Shown here one piece after another: positions 10,282-20,781 of a DNA stretch of 25,667 nt. The translations under genes and the position numbers were made by a program. The stretch comes from Mesotaenium endlicherianum. Taxonomy: Eukaryota; Streptophyta; Zygnematophyceae; Zygnematales; Mesotaeniaceae. Under the pieces are notes generated by a model. The model was not told the origin of the DNA. It ran no database searches and was given only the letters and a program-made list of their open reading frames with translations. Within the stretch, counting starts at the first letter, position 1. Each line of letters opens with the position of its first letter. The stretch spans positions 94,447 through 120,113 of the forward strand of contig WELA01000730.1 in the NCBI GenBank assembly GCA_009602735.1. Direction: 5' to 3'.

Positions 10282-11179
10282 CAGATGTCACGGCCAAGCA
10301 CAGCCCACCATTCTCACTATAGATCACGAGTATCACAGTGGCCCCCCTCGCACACAGCTGCTGGCAGCTGAGCAACGGCCGCCACCGTTGAGCATCCCCA
10401 CGCACGTTCCCAGTGAGCGCGCACAGGCAGGGGAACTGCCAGCTGCAGTACACTTTGTGCAGCTCTGGCTCAGAGCCCACACTTGTATGCGTTGCCCCCC
10501 CCACATGCACCTAAGGATGACGGGGGGCAGCCCCACGGAGACCAGTGCTATCACACCTCAAACACAAGGGTGGCCTCGATTGAGGCTGTCCTCTAGACTG
10601 CAAAGAAAAGGACACGTCATTGCTATGAGAGACAGGGGGGGGAAACCGGAAGGGCAGGTGGCAGGCCAGGCGGTGGGGGGGAGGGGGGGAGCCAACCGTG
10701 GCGGTGGTTGGTGAGGCCGTAGGAGTTGATGCCCTCTGCAATCTCCGTGTACAGGTTGGACTCCTTGGCGCCCCGCCCTGCACGCCCACACGCAGGGCAC
10801 AGCCAGCTGCCAGGTGTCACGCCCCCAGGCCTGCCCCTGCCTCAGCCCGCCCAAAGTCACACTCCTGCCAGATGCAATTCCAGTTTTCCAGCTTTTCTTG
10901 CTGGTGCAGGTGCTGCCCTGTCACACAGCCGGCCTTATTCTATCCAGAGGAAACCAGGCTGGAATGGCCCAGCGGAGCAAACGGCTTCTCGAGAGTTGGC
11001 GGCTCGACAAAATTGCTGAAGGGTTGTTGGCTGGAAAACAAAAGCTGGGCGAAAGCTGCAAAGGGAGAGATCTCTTCCCGCACACACCTTGAGCGTCACA
11101 GGGCCAGGCCATGTGCATGTGCATGTTCGTGTGTGCATGTGTGGATGTGTATGTGTGCGTGGCTTTGTATGTCTGTGTG

Positions 11180-11214
<35 letters not shown>

Positions 11215-14200
11215 TAGCAACTTGGCAAGAGCAATTGAAAACAGAAGCAGGCGACATAACACGTAGCGCGAGAGGTTGGCAGCAAGGCGCACTCTTACCT
11301 GCCCCGCTGACGCCGGACTTGGCATCGATGATAATTCCATCCCTCTCAATCAGGCCCCCCTGCGCAGCGGCAGCGGCGGCAGAAGCAGGACAACAAGCAT
11401 GCACACACGCACAGACCCGCACACGAGCAGGGAGGAAGCTTCAGGCTGGCGTCGCTCCCCTCGCCTCCAAGAGAAGAAAACACCGCCAGCGGGATTCCAG
11501 GAGGAGGCCAATATCAGAAGCCATGCTGGCGTGGCAGGATGTGCTGGCAGGTTGTGACTGCACGGTGCACAGAAGCTCACAATCTCTATTTCCTGAGCTC
11601 CCCTGCGGGCGCGGCTGCCAGGCTCACAGACATGGCTTCTAAGCCCGGGAGCGGGGTGCCATATTCCCCTCCCAAGGTTCTCCAACTCGCCAGTGAGCTT
11701 GTTATTGCTACTCCACCACGGATTGGCCCATGCCAGAGGAAGAGCGACTGCTGCAATGCTGCTGCTGCTGCTGCTGCATTCTCACTAAGGTCCAGGGCTC
11801 GCCCTCGCTACATGTGAAGTTACATCAACTGATTCGTGAGGCAGAACTGTTCTTCCGCATCATCGTGGTCTGTAAAGGATAAGCTTTGTTTCCAAAAAGG
11901 ACCCTGTCATGTCTCCAGACGTGCAGGCAAAGAAACACCAGGGTGAGTGGGGTGGGTGGGTGAGAATGAGTGGGCTGCCGCAAAGTGAGTGTCATCGCCG
12001 TCACTCACCTGGAAGAGGGGGATGAGGGGGAGCTGCACCGTGGTGGGGTAGCACCCCGGGTTGGCCACCTGCAGACACACACACACGCACACACGCACGC
12101 ACGCGCACCATCGTGCCATCATCCCGCAAGCCCATGCTCATGCCATGAAGCCCATGCAGTCACCATGCCGTCATTCTGGTGCACATACAGCACACAGGCA
12201 CGAGTCGCCAACTTACAAGGGGCCCATGGCTAGTGAAAGCTCCCAACGCCCGGGGAAGCAACTGCCAACAGATAAAGCCCCCGAGATTTGCCTTCAAGCC
12301 AGCCCCTGTGAGGGGGTGGATGGCAACACGCGAGGCTAGGGCAGCAACAATTGCGGAAAGGGTGGAATGCTGGCGTGCTAGGAGGGTGATGGCCTTTTGG
12401 CCTGACTAGACCTCAGGAAGTCACCAGCGCAGACAGCCAAGCCACGCCGCCCTTCTTCTTCACGTGGCTGCTTCCCTGGTCCTGTTCCCCTGACTTTCTC
12501 TCCCTTCACTCTCTCTTCCTCACTCACGCACGCCTCCTGTGGAGACAGGAGAGCCTGGCTTCCACACAGGTTCTTCTCGCAACAAGCTACTATAGAAGTG
12601 TTCAGACGAGCCAACCGACCGTTTAATTTCTGCGCATGAGCGGGAGGGGGGAGACGGGAGGGGGTAAAGGGAAGGGGGTAGAGGGGAGGAGGGAGGGCGG
12701 AGAGGGGGGGGGCAAAGGGCAGGGAGGGTCAAGTGAGAGAGATCGGGGAGGGCGGTACCAAGCGGGCCTCTCTGACTTGCTCCCTGTACACCTCTGTCAG
12801 CCCATACACGGCCTCCTTCTGCTCACCGTCACAACACGTCGACATGTTAGCATACTCATATAAAAGGCAATACAGGCAAGCTCGTGAGAGCGACACACAT
12901 GGCAAGCCCACACTTTCCCCTAGAGCCCAGCAGAGGATGCCTGCTGCATGTTCCCATCGGTACCTGAAGCATGGGTGGCTTTAAACTCTCTGCCGGTCCA
13001 AGCAACTACTCTCCCTACAGGCCTGGTGGTATTTTTAATTAAAGTCGTAAGGAGCACTGTGGAACCCTACGGAGCCGCATAAGGAGGAGGAGCAGGAGCA
13101 GGATCCAAACCAATAACCGCTTCTTTTTGCCCCCTCAGATCTTGCCTCTCATAGCTGACATGCCAACCCCCCCCAGTAGACTTACCCCCTGTCTACCATA
13201 TCTGAAGCCTCCACCCTCTTCCTTCTCTCCACCTTCCACCCTCTTCCTCCCGCCCCCCTCTTCCTCCCTCCCTCTTACAAAATTTAAAGTAAAAAATATG
13301 TGGAAAATTATACAAAAAAACAAATTAAATATTTAAGTAAAATTATGGTATGTAAATTATACAAAAAAAAAAACAAAAATTTTAAAAGTCCAAAAGTTTT
13401 GTAAAAAAGATACAAGAAAAAAGGTGCAAAGTTAAGTTTTGAGAATACCAAAAAGTAGTATGTGTGCTGTCGATCCTGGAGTCCTCAGCAGGCATACAGA
13501 GAAAAGTTGATAGACAGGTAGGCAGGTAGGGGCAAGGGGAGTGGTGCATCCACCCCTGGAGCCCTCAGCAAGCATGCAGACGAGACTCTATTGATCAGAA
13601 GGCAGGGGCAGCTGTGCACCCACCTGCAGCTCAGGAGCCCTGTGCTGGCCCTTGTACCACACCTCGTACTCGTCGGTGTCCCGCAGCCTGAAGTCCTGCA
13701 ACGATATCGAAACCAGCAGACGGCACTCAGGTTGCATGCATGCGGATCGGGGCTGTCCGCAAGGGATGCGTGCTCTAGAGTCACACATACTCCCTAATTG
13801 CGCACAAGTTGTTGATTGTGCACAAGAGTAAACCCCACATCCGCCCAGATCATCCTCACCTCCCACAACGGCAGGGGAGCCTCTTTGACCATTGAGCCCC
13901 CTGATTGGTTGCCACCTGGCATGAACGATGCCAAATGAGGGCTCCGGGGGCACGCTCGAAAGTGCCCCACCCCTTCCCCCCACACTACATGGCCACTTCC
14001 AATCTCATCGTGTCCAACCCAGGCTCCACTGGTGGTTGTCCCAAGATATGTTTCCAGATAACGTATGACGTTTATACTATCTGCTTTAAGCACCACTGTG
14101 CAAGTGCTAAAGTTGGCCCGAAAGAATGAAACATATGACTATGCTGCTATGCATAGCATGAATAGCTCGGTTAAGTGGTGCAAAAGGGAGCTAGATTATA

Positions 14201-15653
14201 ACAAGCGACCTGGCTCTTGATGTGTAAAATACTGTGACACAAACAGCCTTTCCTGCAGCTTCTGCCGAGGACGAAACGTCCCCTCCAATACAAAATTTAC
14301 TCCAAAAAAAAGTGCAACATGAACTGCCCTTCAGAAATAAGCCGTACTTCAAAGTTAGCATCCTTACAGCTGAGAGGTCAACGACTTTGAGGTGCTTGGG
14401 CAGAGCTGCAATAATCTCCTGTGTGGTCCCGTGAGGGAGGCAGCAGAAGACTGCATCCACTTGGTCGAAGTCGGCGTCTTTAACGGCCACCATGTTTGGC
14501 AAAGACTGTTCACCAAATTCCTCCACCCGCACGGCTCATCAAACCATGAGCTTGTGTGCACATGTGTCTGCTTTCTAAATATTTGCTCCAGCTTTCCTTA
14601 TTTTTATTGCTTGAGCGCCAGAAAGATGGGTGATGGGGGGGGGNAAAGAGGAAGCATACATGAAATGGGACCATAGTTAATATGCATTCTCACACAAAAA
14701 AGCAGGTCACATTTAAGACAAACTTCAGAGGTAAATTTGGCAGCAGCCAGTCGTCAACAGGACTGCTTTAGTTGCTAAGTCACCTGAGTCATTAAGTGAG
14801 GAAAGACTGTGTGGAGCGCCTGCCCAGCCTTGCGATCAGCTGTCATCAGCGTCACACTGAAGAAGGGATGTGTTGCCAGCAAGCGCACGATCTGCACACA
14901 AGCTATGCAAATCGTCAATAGAGCCCATTGACGAGCTCACAGGTGGGGGAAAATAATCCTCAATGATCAACAAGCCGCATGAGCTATGGCTCCCACATCT
15001 CCACTGCTGCTCAATCAAAATTTAAGGTGACAGATATTAAAGCTCATTTCACAGGCTCAGTTTCCCAGATGATGAGGTTGAAGGCCTAGTTGTATATGTA
15101 CCTCAGCCCCGGTGTAACCACTGGCTCCTAGCACACCCACTCTGACTGTCTCCCCAAGCTTCAACTTGTGCTGTTGAGGTACAGCAGATGGTGCGGCTAT
15201 GGCCATAGTCACACGGGGTGACATGACGCGTTTGCGAGCAAGTGGCATTGAAATGGAGGCACCATTGAAGCTCGACGAAGAAGAGCCCCCTTGCACCTGA
15301 GCTCAACCTCAAAAACCAGGCAGACAAAGCTCAATTTTTTACTACAGAGCAATCAATCAAACAACAAAGTGTATGCTAAGTGGATGAAATTTGTGATATG
15401 TGCACATAAAAGACGTGAAGATATTATAATCCAGATATTGTGGGCCTCATGCAACGGTAAAAGAATGTACTGCAGCTCCATACCTTCCCCGAGTAATTGG
15501 CCTATAGAAATCACATTAGCGTCTAGTCGGAATTTTCTCCCCGCAAAACATATCACGAAGGGAGACACCGAGTAAAGGAGAGAATATAGGTACCTTGGCA
15601 AATGCTGCCTGTTGTAAGAGGACAGAACCAGATGTCGAGGCTATCGATGCCAT
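8375..15653 (-). CDS. argC: N-acetyl-gamma-glutamyl-phosphate reductase, plastid form
   Basis: ArgC reduces N-acetyl-gamma-glutamyl phosphate with NADPH to N-acetylglutamate 5-semialdehyde, the third step of arginine synthesis, in the plastid of plants and algae. Thirteen exons: 15653-15594, 15296-15102, 14891-14784, 14520-14368, 13695-13624, 12818-12759, 12068-12009, 11359-11299, 10777-10697, 10205-10133, 9721/9719-9632, 9049-8921, 8482-8375; about 416 residues. The first 55 or so residues are Ser/Ala/Arg-rich with almost no acidic residues, as in a transit peptide. [12 protein letters not shown] (about 74-85) is the NADP-binding loop. [13 protein letters not shown], then [10 protein letters not shown] carrying the catalytic Cys (about 222), [18 protein letters not shown] and the C-terminal ending QPMFP all match the family. 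The exon 10/11 join is imperfect: the usual Pro-Met after HLM is missing and an n lies at 10127. Other junctions keep frame. Confidence 0.95.
9895..10105. repeat. Purine tract with AGCAGAG words in argC intron 10
   Basis: Nearly pure purine on the plus strand with recurring GCAGAGA words. It includes two copies of a unit starting GTTGGAAGAGAG at 9968 and 10021, a period of 53 bp. On the gene's strand it is a pyrimidine tract inside the intron between exons 10 and 11. The long minus-strand ORF over it (9858-10301) is repeat translation. Confidence 0.8.
10246..10279. repeat. (AC)n microsatellite in argC intron 9
   Basis: About 16-17 perfect AC units lie just upstream (on the gene's strand) of argC exon 10. 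On the minus strand this is (GT)n located between the exon 9 donor and the exon 10 acceptor. (GT)n tracts are often length-polymorphic. Confidence 0.9.
11180..11212. repeat. (GA)n microsatellite in argC intron 8
   Basis: About 15 GA units follow a TG-rich stretch (about 11110-11180) within the intron between argC exons 8 and 9. On the gene's strand it reads (TC)n. Confidence 0.9.
12636..12730. repeat. G-run-rich purine tract in argC intron 6
   Basis: Repeated GGGG and GGGAG runs cover almost 100 bases, immediately downstream of the argC exon 6 donor (12758). On the plus strand this has G-quadruplex potential; on the argC RNA it is C-rich. The plus-strand ORF 12636-12863 is a product of composition. 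Confidence 0.7.
13265..13445. other. AT-rich island in argC intron 5
   Basis: About 180 bases of A-rich sequence (many AAAAA runs, TTTAAA, AATTATAC) begin abruptly after a pyrimidine-rich stretch (13190-13275). They end just before an 80-bp tandem duplication. The composition is unlike both neighbours and the rest of the window. It may be an organelle-DNA insertion or the decayed tail of a retroelement; neither is shown. Confidence 0.6.
13464..13612. repeat. Imperfect tandem duplication, period 80 bp
   Basis: CCTGGAGTCCTCAGCAGGCAT at 13475 recurs as CCTGGAGCCCTCAGCAAGCAT at 13555. Similarity continues through AGGCAGG-type words to about 13535 and 13612. The second copy ends about 12 bases from the exon 5 donor of argC (13623), so the duplication lies wholly in intron 5. 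Confidence 0.65.
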
Positions 15654-16356
15654 GGTATCTGCACACTCTAATGTAAATAAAATAAGGTAAAGACGTTAGG
15701 TAACTATTTCGCAGACCAAAGGAGCCCACACATAAGCTGTAAGACGAAACTTGAAATTTGCATGCAGATGAGCTGGAGGTAATGGATGAGAAAGTTAACC
15801 TTGCTCCCGAATGCTTCTTGTCAGATGTAGACTATACTGAACTAAGCTCGCTTTAGCTTAAGTTCAGTTGAGCTTAAGTCTCTAGTTCGTGAGTTCTTAC
15901 GCTTTCACTTGAAAGAAGCAAGTTTCAACTCTGGTGTCGCGCCTGCACTCCCCTTACATGAGTCGATCTGCATTGGTCTCGACTCTGCATTGCATTACTG
16001 TATTTAGACCTGATATCTCTGGCAGTCTGATGACGCGACGAGGCGGAGCGGCCGGATTTGATTGATATACATATATATCGTCAGCGAAATATATTAATAA
16101 TCTCGGTGTGGCTTTTATCATGTTTCGCGACCTTGTTTTATTTGGTCAAATCCTTGAAACTTATTACGACTAGTTACGCCGTTACAATGTCCGCCAGCCA
16201 GACACAGCACTCGTCATGAGCCCACTATGAAACGACCGAGGATTTCTGATGAAGGTATTTATCGAGGTTGCTTTAAAGATATATTGTCACTGCAGAGAAC
16301 TCCGGAGACAGAGTATATGAAACATCCTAAACCATAAGAAGCACAGGTGAGAAAAA
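15654..16356. promoter_or_regulatory. Divergent promoter region, argC / RPA49
   Basis: The 703 bases separate the argC ATG (minus strand) from the RPA49 ATG (plus strand), so both promoters must lie here unless upstream non-coding exons exist. It contains a near-perfect inverted repeat (15836-15848 with 15855-15868), AT-rich TATA-like words (ATATATAT at 16071-16078) and a 36-codon ORF on the plus strand (16227-16337). No element is proven to act. Confidence 0.5.
16227..16337 (+). CDS. Upstream ORF before RPA49, 36 codons
   Basis: ATG at 16227 starts MKRPRISDEGIYRGCFKDIL and ends at TAA 16335-16337, 19 bases before the RPA49 ATG. If the RPA49 transcript begins upstream of 16227, this is a uORF that could reduce translation of the main frame. 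The peptide is highly charged and resembles no family I know. It is not in frame with RPA49: an in-frame TGA at 16348-16350 precedes the RPA49 start. A chance ORF is quite possible. Confidence 0.3.
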   Translation: MKRPRISDEGIYRGCFKDILSLQRTPETEYMKHPKP

Positions 16357-19300
16357 ATGAACAGTCAAAATCCGAGAGGTTCCTCGGGTGCGCTTGTGGG
16401 GGAGGAGCTGGAAAAGAAGAAGAAAAAACGAAAATCTGGCAGTGGACAGGGTGCGCTGCAGAGTAAGGAGAGCTCAGATGTACACCAGATCGATGACGGA
16501 CCAGTCGAGAGGGGCGAAGGGACTAGCGGTAGAAAATTAGAAAGCCAGTATGCATGTAAGAAGGTTACTGTGTCGCATGTCTTGGAGCCAAAAGGAGGGC
16601 AAGCAGCGCCTTATGTGTGCTATTTCCCTTCTGGATTCACACCCCGGAAGAACGTACCACGTGGCGGAGATGCAGAGGCTGGACACACGAATGACGTGCA
16701 ATTTACAGGTTACCAAGCAAGTACTAGAGCGAAGAAAAAGAAGCACATATTAGTCGCTGAGACAGAGAAGGTGCAGTATACAGGGAAAAGCCACGATGCA
16801 GAGATGCAAGGATGGCATCCCGGTCAGCTTGCACTGGGGATCTATGATAAGACGTCGGGCACTTTGCAGCTGATGCCTGTCGCTGCAGACAAGGTACACT
16901 TCTTATGTCTAAAGCATGCACTCATGCCTCAGCAAAAGCTTACTGATTGTGAGCTTTCTGTATTATAGTGGTACTATGGCCATCCCCCAAGCAATTCTTC
17001 CCTCGGACAATTTGCTTGCATTCCTTGTATGGCTGCTGCAGTATTCCTCCCATCTCATGCCTCTGAAGGCGTGCATAAAATAGTGACCTGCAGACTTAAG
17101 AAAATGATGCAGCCTATTGTTATGCAGACTCCACGAAGAAGAATGAACATTGCATAAGCCTAGTCACCCCCCTAAACCTCAGAACGTCGTGCCCTTTGAC
17201 GAGCCAATGTTCTGAAGGATTCATAATTCTGAGTGGCCTTCACCTTTCTTCTTATCACCTTCAACGTGCACTAGGCGATATGAATGAGTACAGAGCAACG
17301 TACAGTCCGTGACTGTTACATGAGCACTAGCATACTGACGTGGGGATGGCATGGTGCAGCCTGATGTTTCCAAGGCCCTCTCCTTGCATACATCTTCCAC
17401 CGTCACTTACGGGACTCTTTTGGGCTTGTTCGCCCTAAACTCCCAACACTTGCTCGGGGGGGAGACTGGGTACTCCTGATTCTGCGAATTCAGGTTCTTG
17501 TTGAATGATGAGTACTCGGTAATCAGTACCCACCGTGTCACTCACTGCAACCATGGTAACACTCCTCTGTCAGAGTTTCCGGCCAGGGTTCGGGGCCGGG
17601 GTTTTGGGCCAGGGTTTTGGCTGGGGTTTAAGGTTTCCCTTGAACGCTCTTTTCGTCAGATCCTGACTTCAGTATCGGGGGGGTGTGGTTTCAGCTGTTG
17701 AGGATGGATGCGAGGGTGAAGGCAGTGGATTACAATGACAAGGCAGCAGAGCAGCACATCGAAGAAGAGGAGGAGGACGACGAGGCCTTGCGCAAGAGGC
17801 GCCTGCAGCAGCGCAAGAACCTGACGGAGGCGTTTGGCAGCAAGAAGAGAAAGGCCGACGTGAGTGCTCTCTTTCACGCCCTGTGCATCCTCGGCTGCTT
17901 AGCGCTTTGGTAGCATGGTGGCAAGTAGCCACTGTGCACTTGTCAAGTTCACACAGGCCATGCAAGTAGGCTCTGATCTGCTGGACACCAGCCAGCTACC
18001 TAGTGGGAGCTCCAGCACGCTTTGCACGGGGGCTCTTCCAGTGACCCTGGATGTGTTCCTTACACTCCCCATGCTTGCCTCGCGAAAGCGCATGCGCTGC
18101 TTATCTCTGGCCTGGACAATGACTGTCGTTCAACTGTCGCTGTTTGAAGAGTCGTCTGAAGCTGTACCCGCTGAAAGAGCAAAGTAGCAAATTCTTGCAA
18201 GGGGTCGTGGTTCGCTCCGCGGTCCACCAAGAGAGAAGTGATCACCGTGAAGAAGGGGGTTTGGGAGCTGGGGTTTTGTCTCTGCAGGCCCTGGCTCTGG
18301 AGAGAGGAGCCATCGACGGCGACAGGGTGGAAGCTGCGCAGGCCGTGCAGGACCTGTTCCAAGCAGCGGCCAACCAGAGGGGCACAGTGACTCGCGAGGA
18401 CTTGGAGCAGAGGATGAGCGAGGCCGTGGAGCGCAACATCCCGCCTCACGATCTGAGCGCCACCACGCCGGAGGGGGCGTATCCCATCGACAGCCTGGTC
18501 TCGAGAGAGGAGGCGGCGGCTCTTCGGGTTGAGAGCGTGCTGGGAGCTGCTGCCGACCCGGTCAAGGTGGCCAACATCAAGAAGGGGCGCTTCTACAAGA
18601 CCAGCATCAAGAACAGGATCCACCAGCTCGCCCTTCCTGTAAGCATTCTCTCAGATTTTTTGTTCTAGTTTTTCTAGTTTTTTCACCTTTTTTTTTTTTT
18701 TGGGTGCCTGGTGCAACTCACACGCATCGCAATGGCAAGGACACGGCTCTGTGGAGGTCACGCCAGCTGGCAAGGGGGGGGGGGGGAGAAATTTTTTGTA
18801 CCTGCTGTGCCACTGAGTGGCACCCTTTTGCTGTCGCTCATAGCAGATAGAAAGCAAGTGCTGTTGACAACTCTATTCGTGAATTTCCTTGGGCCCAAGG
18901 CTACTTTTTTGCAAGTACCATGTGCATCCATAGAAAGGAGGTGCTTGTTTCTCAATCGTGTAAGTGGGGCCGTTGACATTCACTTCTCAGCGACCACTAA
19001 GTCAGTGCTGTGAGGAGGAGCTTCATCGGAGCTTCATCGGTCCTGACATCTGGCATGCGCCTCGTCTGCGCTGGCCTGCAGGGCGACAAGGTGGGCAACG
19101 AATCGCGAGCCTCTGCTCTGCTCTACCTCAACTGCCTCCTCAAGTTCTACAGCTTTCCGCCAGACCTGGTCTTCAGGCAGACTGTCAAAAAGCCCGCAGA
19201 GGGCGACCTGGCGTCTGCAGAGCCTGGGAGTAAGCAGGACAGTGTGGAGGTCAAGATCATCTCTGACTTTGAAAGCATATCAGCGCTCACGTCGATACCC

Positions 19301-19618
19301 CTCATTGTCCTCGAGCGGTTTGTCTCGCTGTTTGCGGAACGGGCACAAGGCGAGGGCGGGTATAGGCGACCCAAGCACTGCGAGCAGCTGCTTCTGGGCT
19401 ACATTCTCATTCTGTGTCTCACAGTCGACTGCTACAGCAGCGATCCTAGCGACTTAGCCAAAGACCTCAAGCGGCCTATAGCACAGCTGGTCCCCTACTA
19501 CCGGGCGTTAGGCTGCAAGGTTGATAGAAAGGCTGTGAAAGGCAGCGAGACGATATATAGGGCAACTCTCCCCGTGCCTCTCACCCTGCCCAAAGTACGG
19601 CTTGCTCCCAAGAAGTGA
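16357..19618 (+). CDS. RPA49: DNA-directed RNA polymerase I subunit RPA49
   Basis: RPA49 is the Pol I-specific subunit that pairs with RPA34 and supports initiation, promoter escape and elongation on rDNA in the nucleolus. Exons 16357-16893, 17695-17859, 18288-18638 and 19082-19618 join in phase 0 to 529 residues. Residues 1-60 are low-complexity with a KKKKKRK nuclear signal. The N-terminal dimerisation part includes VQYTGKSHDAEMQGW and LALGIYDKTSGTLQLMP (about 138-175). A linker follows with MDARVKAVDYNDKAAEQHI, an EEEEEDDE acidic run and LTEAFGSKKRK (to 234). The C-terminal tandem winged-helix region holds RNIPPHDLSATTPEGAYPID (about 283-302), then NESRASALLYLNCLLKFY and a C-terminal domain ending RLAPKK. 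An in-frame stop 7 bases upstream fixes the start. Length is somewhat above the usual 400-480 because of the N-terminal extension. Confidence 0.93.
17586..17627 (+). other. G-quadruplex-type tract in RPA49 intron 1
   Basis: Runs of three or four G are separated by short TT/TTTT/CC loops in GGGTTTT-like words, about 70-110 bases before the exon 2 acceptor. It is on the RNA-like strand of RPA49. The words resemble degenerate plant telomere repeats, but the unit is not regular TTTAGGG. Confidence 0.5.
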
Positions 19619-19721
19619 ACGTACTCTTTCTGCTTGATAGTATGCTTGATGACTTCAAAAAGCTGTATGGTGATGGAAGCTCTCGTGGGTCCCAATCAAA
19701 TTTATTCAGGTTTCACTTTTG

Positions 19722-19726
19722 TGTAA
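19722..19726 (+). promoter_or_regulatory. Candidate TGTAA polyadenylation signal of RPA49
   Basis: TGTAA, the common green-algal polyadenylation signal, occurs 104 bases after the RPA49 stop codon on the coding strand. The site is inferred from motif and distance only. Confidence 0.4.
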
Positions 19727-20521
19727 AGAGATGGTGAGGCGTGACATCTGCTTGGTGTTCACTGTTTTCTTTAAATATATGGTATAATATTTGTCAGGAC
19801 GTGTATCTGATTCTATCCTGTCTCTTCAAAGTGACCTGAACTAACAAATACGTCCGCTTGAATGGAGCACCTTGCACTTGTGCGAGGTTGTCGAGAATGT
19901 TCAATGGGCCTGCTTTCATGCATGGCTTGAATGAGAAGGATGAGTATTAATACTCATTAGTTGAGAAGTATATGAGAGGGAATAAAACCCCGAGGTTTAC
20001 ATAACGAGCATTGATCAACCTAAAGACTGACACCACTTGCCGCTGGCGAGTTTGAAAGCTTCACTTGTCACAGACAAACTTAATAGTAGACTTGCAGAAA
20101 ACGTTGGCAGTATCTGGCAAACTGGAGTTGAAGATGGTGAATGAAGGGGGGCATCGTGCAGCAGAAGCTGCCGGGAAGGGGGCATTGACAGTGATGTGAC
20201 TTTTTATTTATACATCTCCAGGCAGAAGGTCATTCTTGACCTGAAGTAAGCAGCAAATTTGCCTCCAGAAACAAGAAGTGAGAAAGTGTACCTTTGTTCA
20301 TATTCAGAAGGGGATATAAAATAAGGTGACCTTCAGCTGATAAAAGGGATCATTTAGGGGCTGGTGTTACAAGCAACTAAGAAATCTGCAAGAAGTGTGA
20401 AGGGGAAGTAGCGTGGCGGGGGGAAGGATGCGCTTTTGTTGAAAAAGAGCATGTGTAGAAACTTGTAAGAGCCAAAACTTTCACATTACACGGCTTCATT
20501 CATGGTTACCTCTTTGCAATC
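19727..20521. other. Intergenic, nothing supported
   Basis: No ORF over 60 codons with coding character. A plus-strand frame after a CTTGCAG acceptor near 20097 (KTLAVSGKLELKM, then a possible GTGAAT donor or a stop at about 20200) could be an exon of the small gene that follows, but phase and partners cannot be fixed. Confidence 0.4.
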
Positions 20522-20781
20522 ATGAAGCAAACTTTTGAGAAGTTGCTGATGCATGTAGGTGTGTGTACCTCGTTCTTAGCACTTACTAGTAGCTCCACAT
20601 GTATTTATGCTGCATCCAGGCAACAATGCCTTCATCCCCAATTCTTATGCTTAACTGCTCTCTGTTATTTCAGGAGCATCAGCTTCCCCACACGCTGTGT
20701 TTCATATACACCAATAAGATGCAAGCCTCCTTCATGCTCGTGCAGATGGATAAAAAGTTTGAGTACTGCAGGTTTCAATAA
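20522..20781 (+). CDS. Small unidentified protein, two candidate exons
   Basis: Function not recognised. The second exon (20674-20781) is the convincing part: a TTATTTCAG acceptor, then 35 codons rich in aromatic and hydrophobic residues (EHQLPHTLCFIYTNK, then ASFMLVQMDKKFEYC) up to a TAA that overlaps AATAAAG. The pattern reads like a final beta-strand pair of a small folded domain. The first exon (20522-20554, MKQTFEKLLMH) ends at GTAGGT in phase 0 and joins in frame across a 119-bp intron, giving 46 residues. Further upstream exons may exist, in which case the ATG at 20522 is internal. Confidence 0.35.

Noticed and set aside
9858..10301. Minus-strand Ser/Leu/Cys-rich ORF
   Set aside because: A product of the purine tract and (AC)n repeat within argC introns; it crosses the true exon 10 in a wrong frame.
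10698..11642. 314-residue plus-strand ORF
   Set aside because: It runs antisense across argC exons 8 and 9 and their repeat-filled introns, includes a (GA)n-encoded Arg-Glu run, and has no domain.
17221..17406. Minus-strand ORF in RPA49 intron 1
   Set aside because: 61 residues, antisense inside an intron, no family features.
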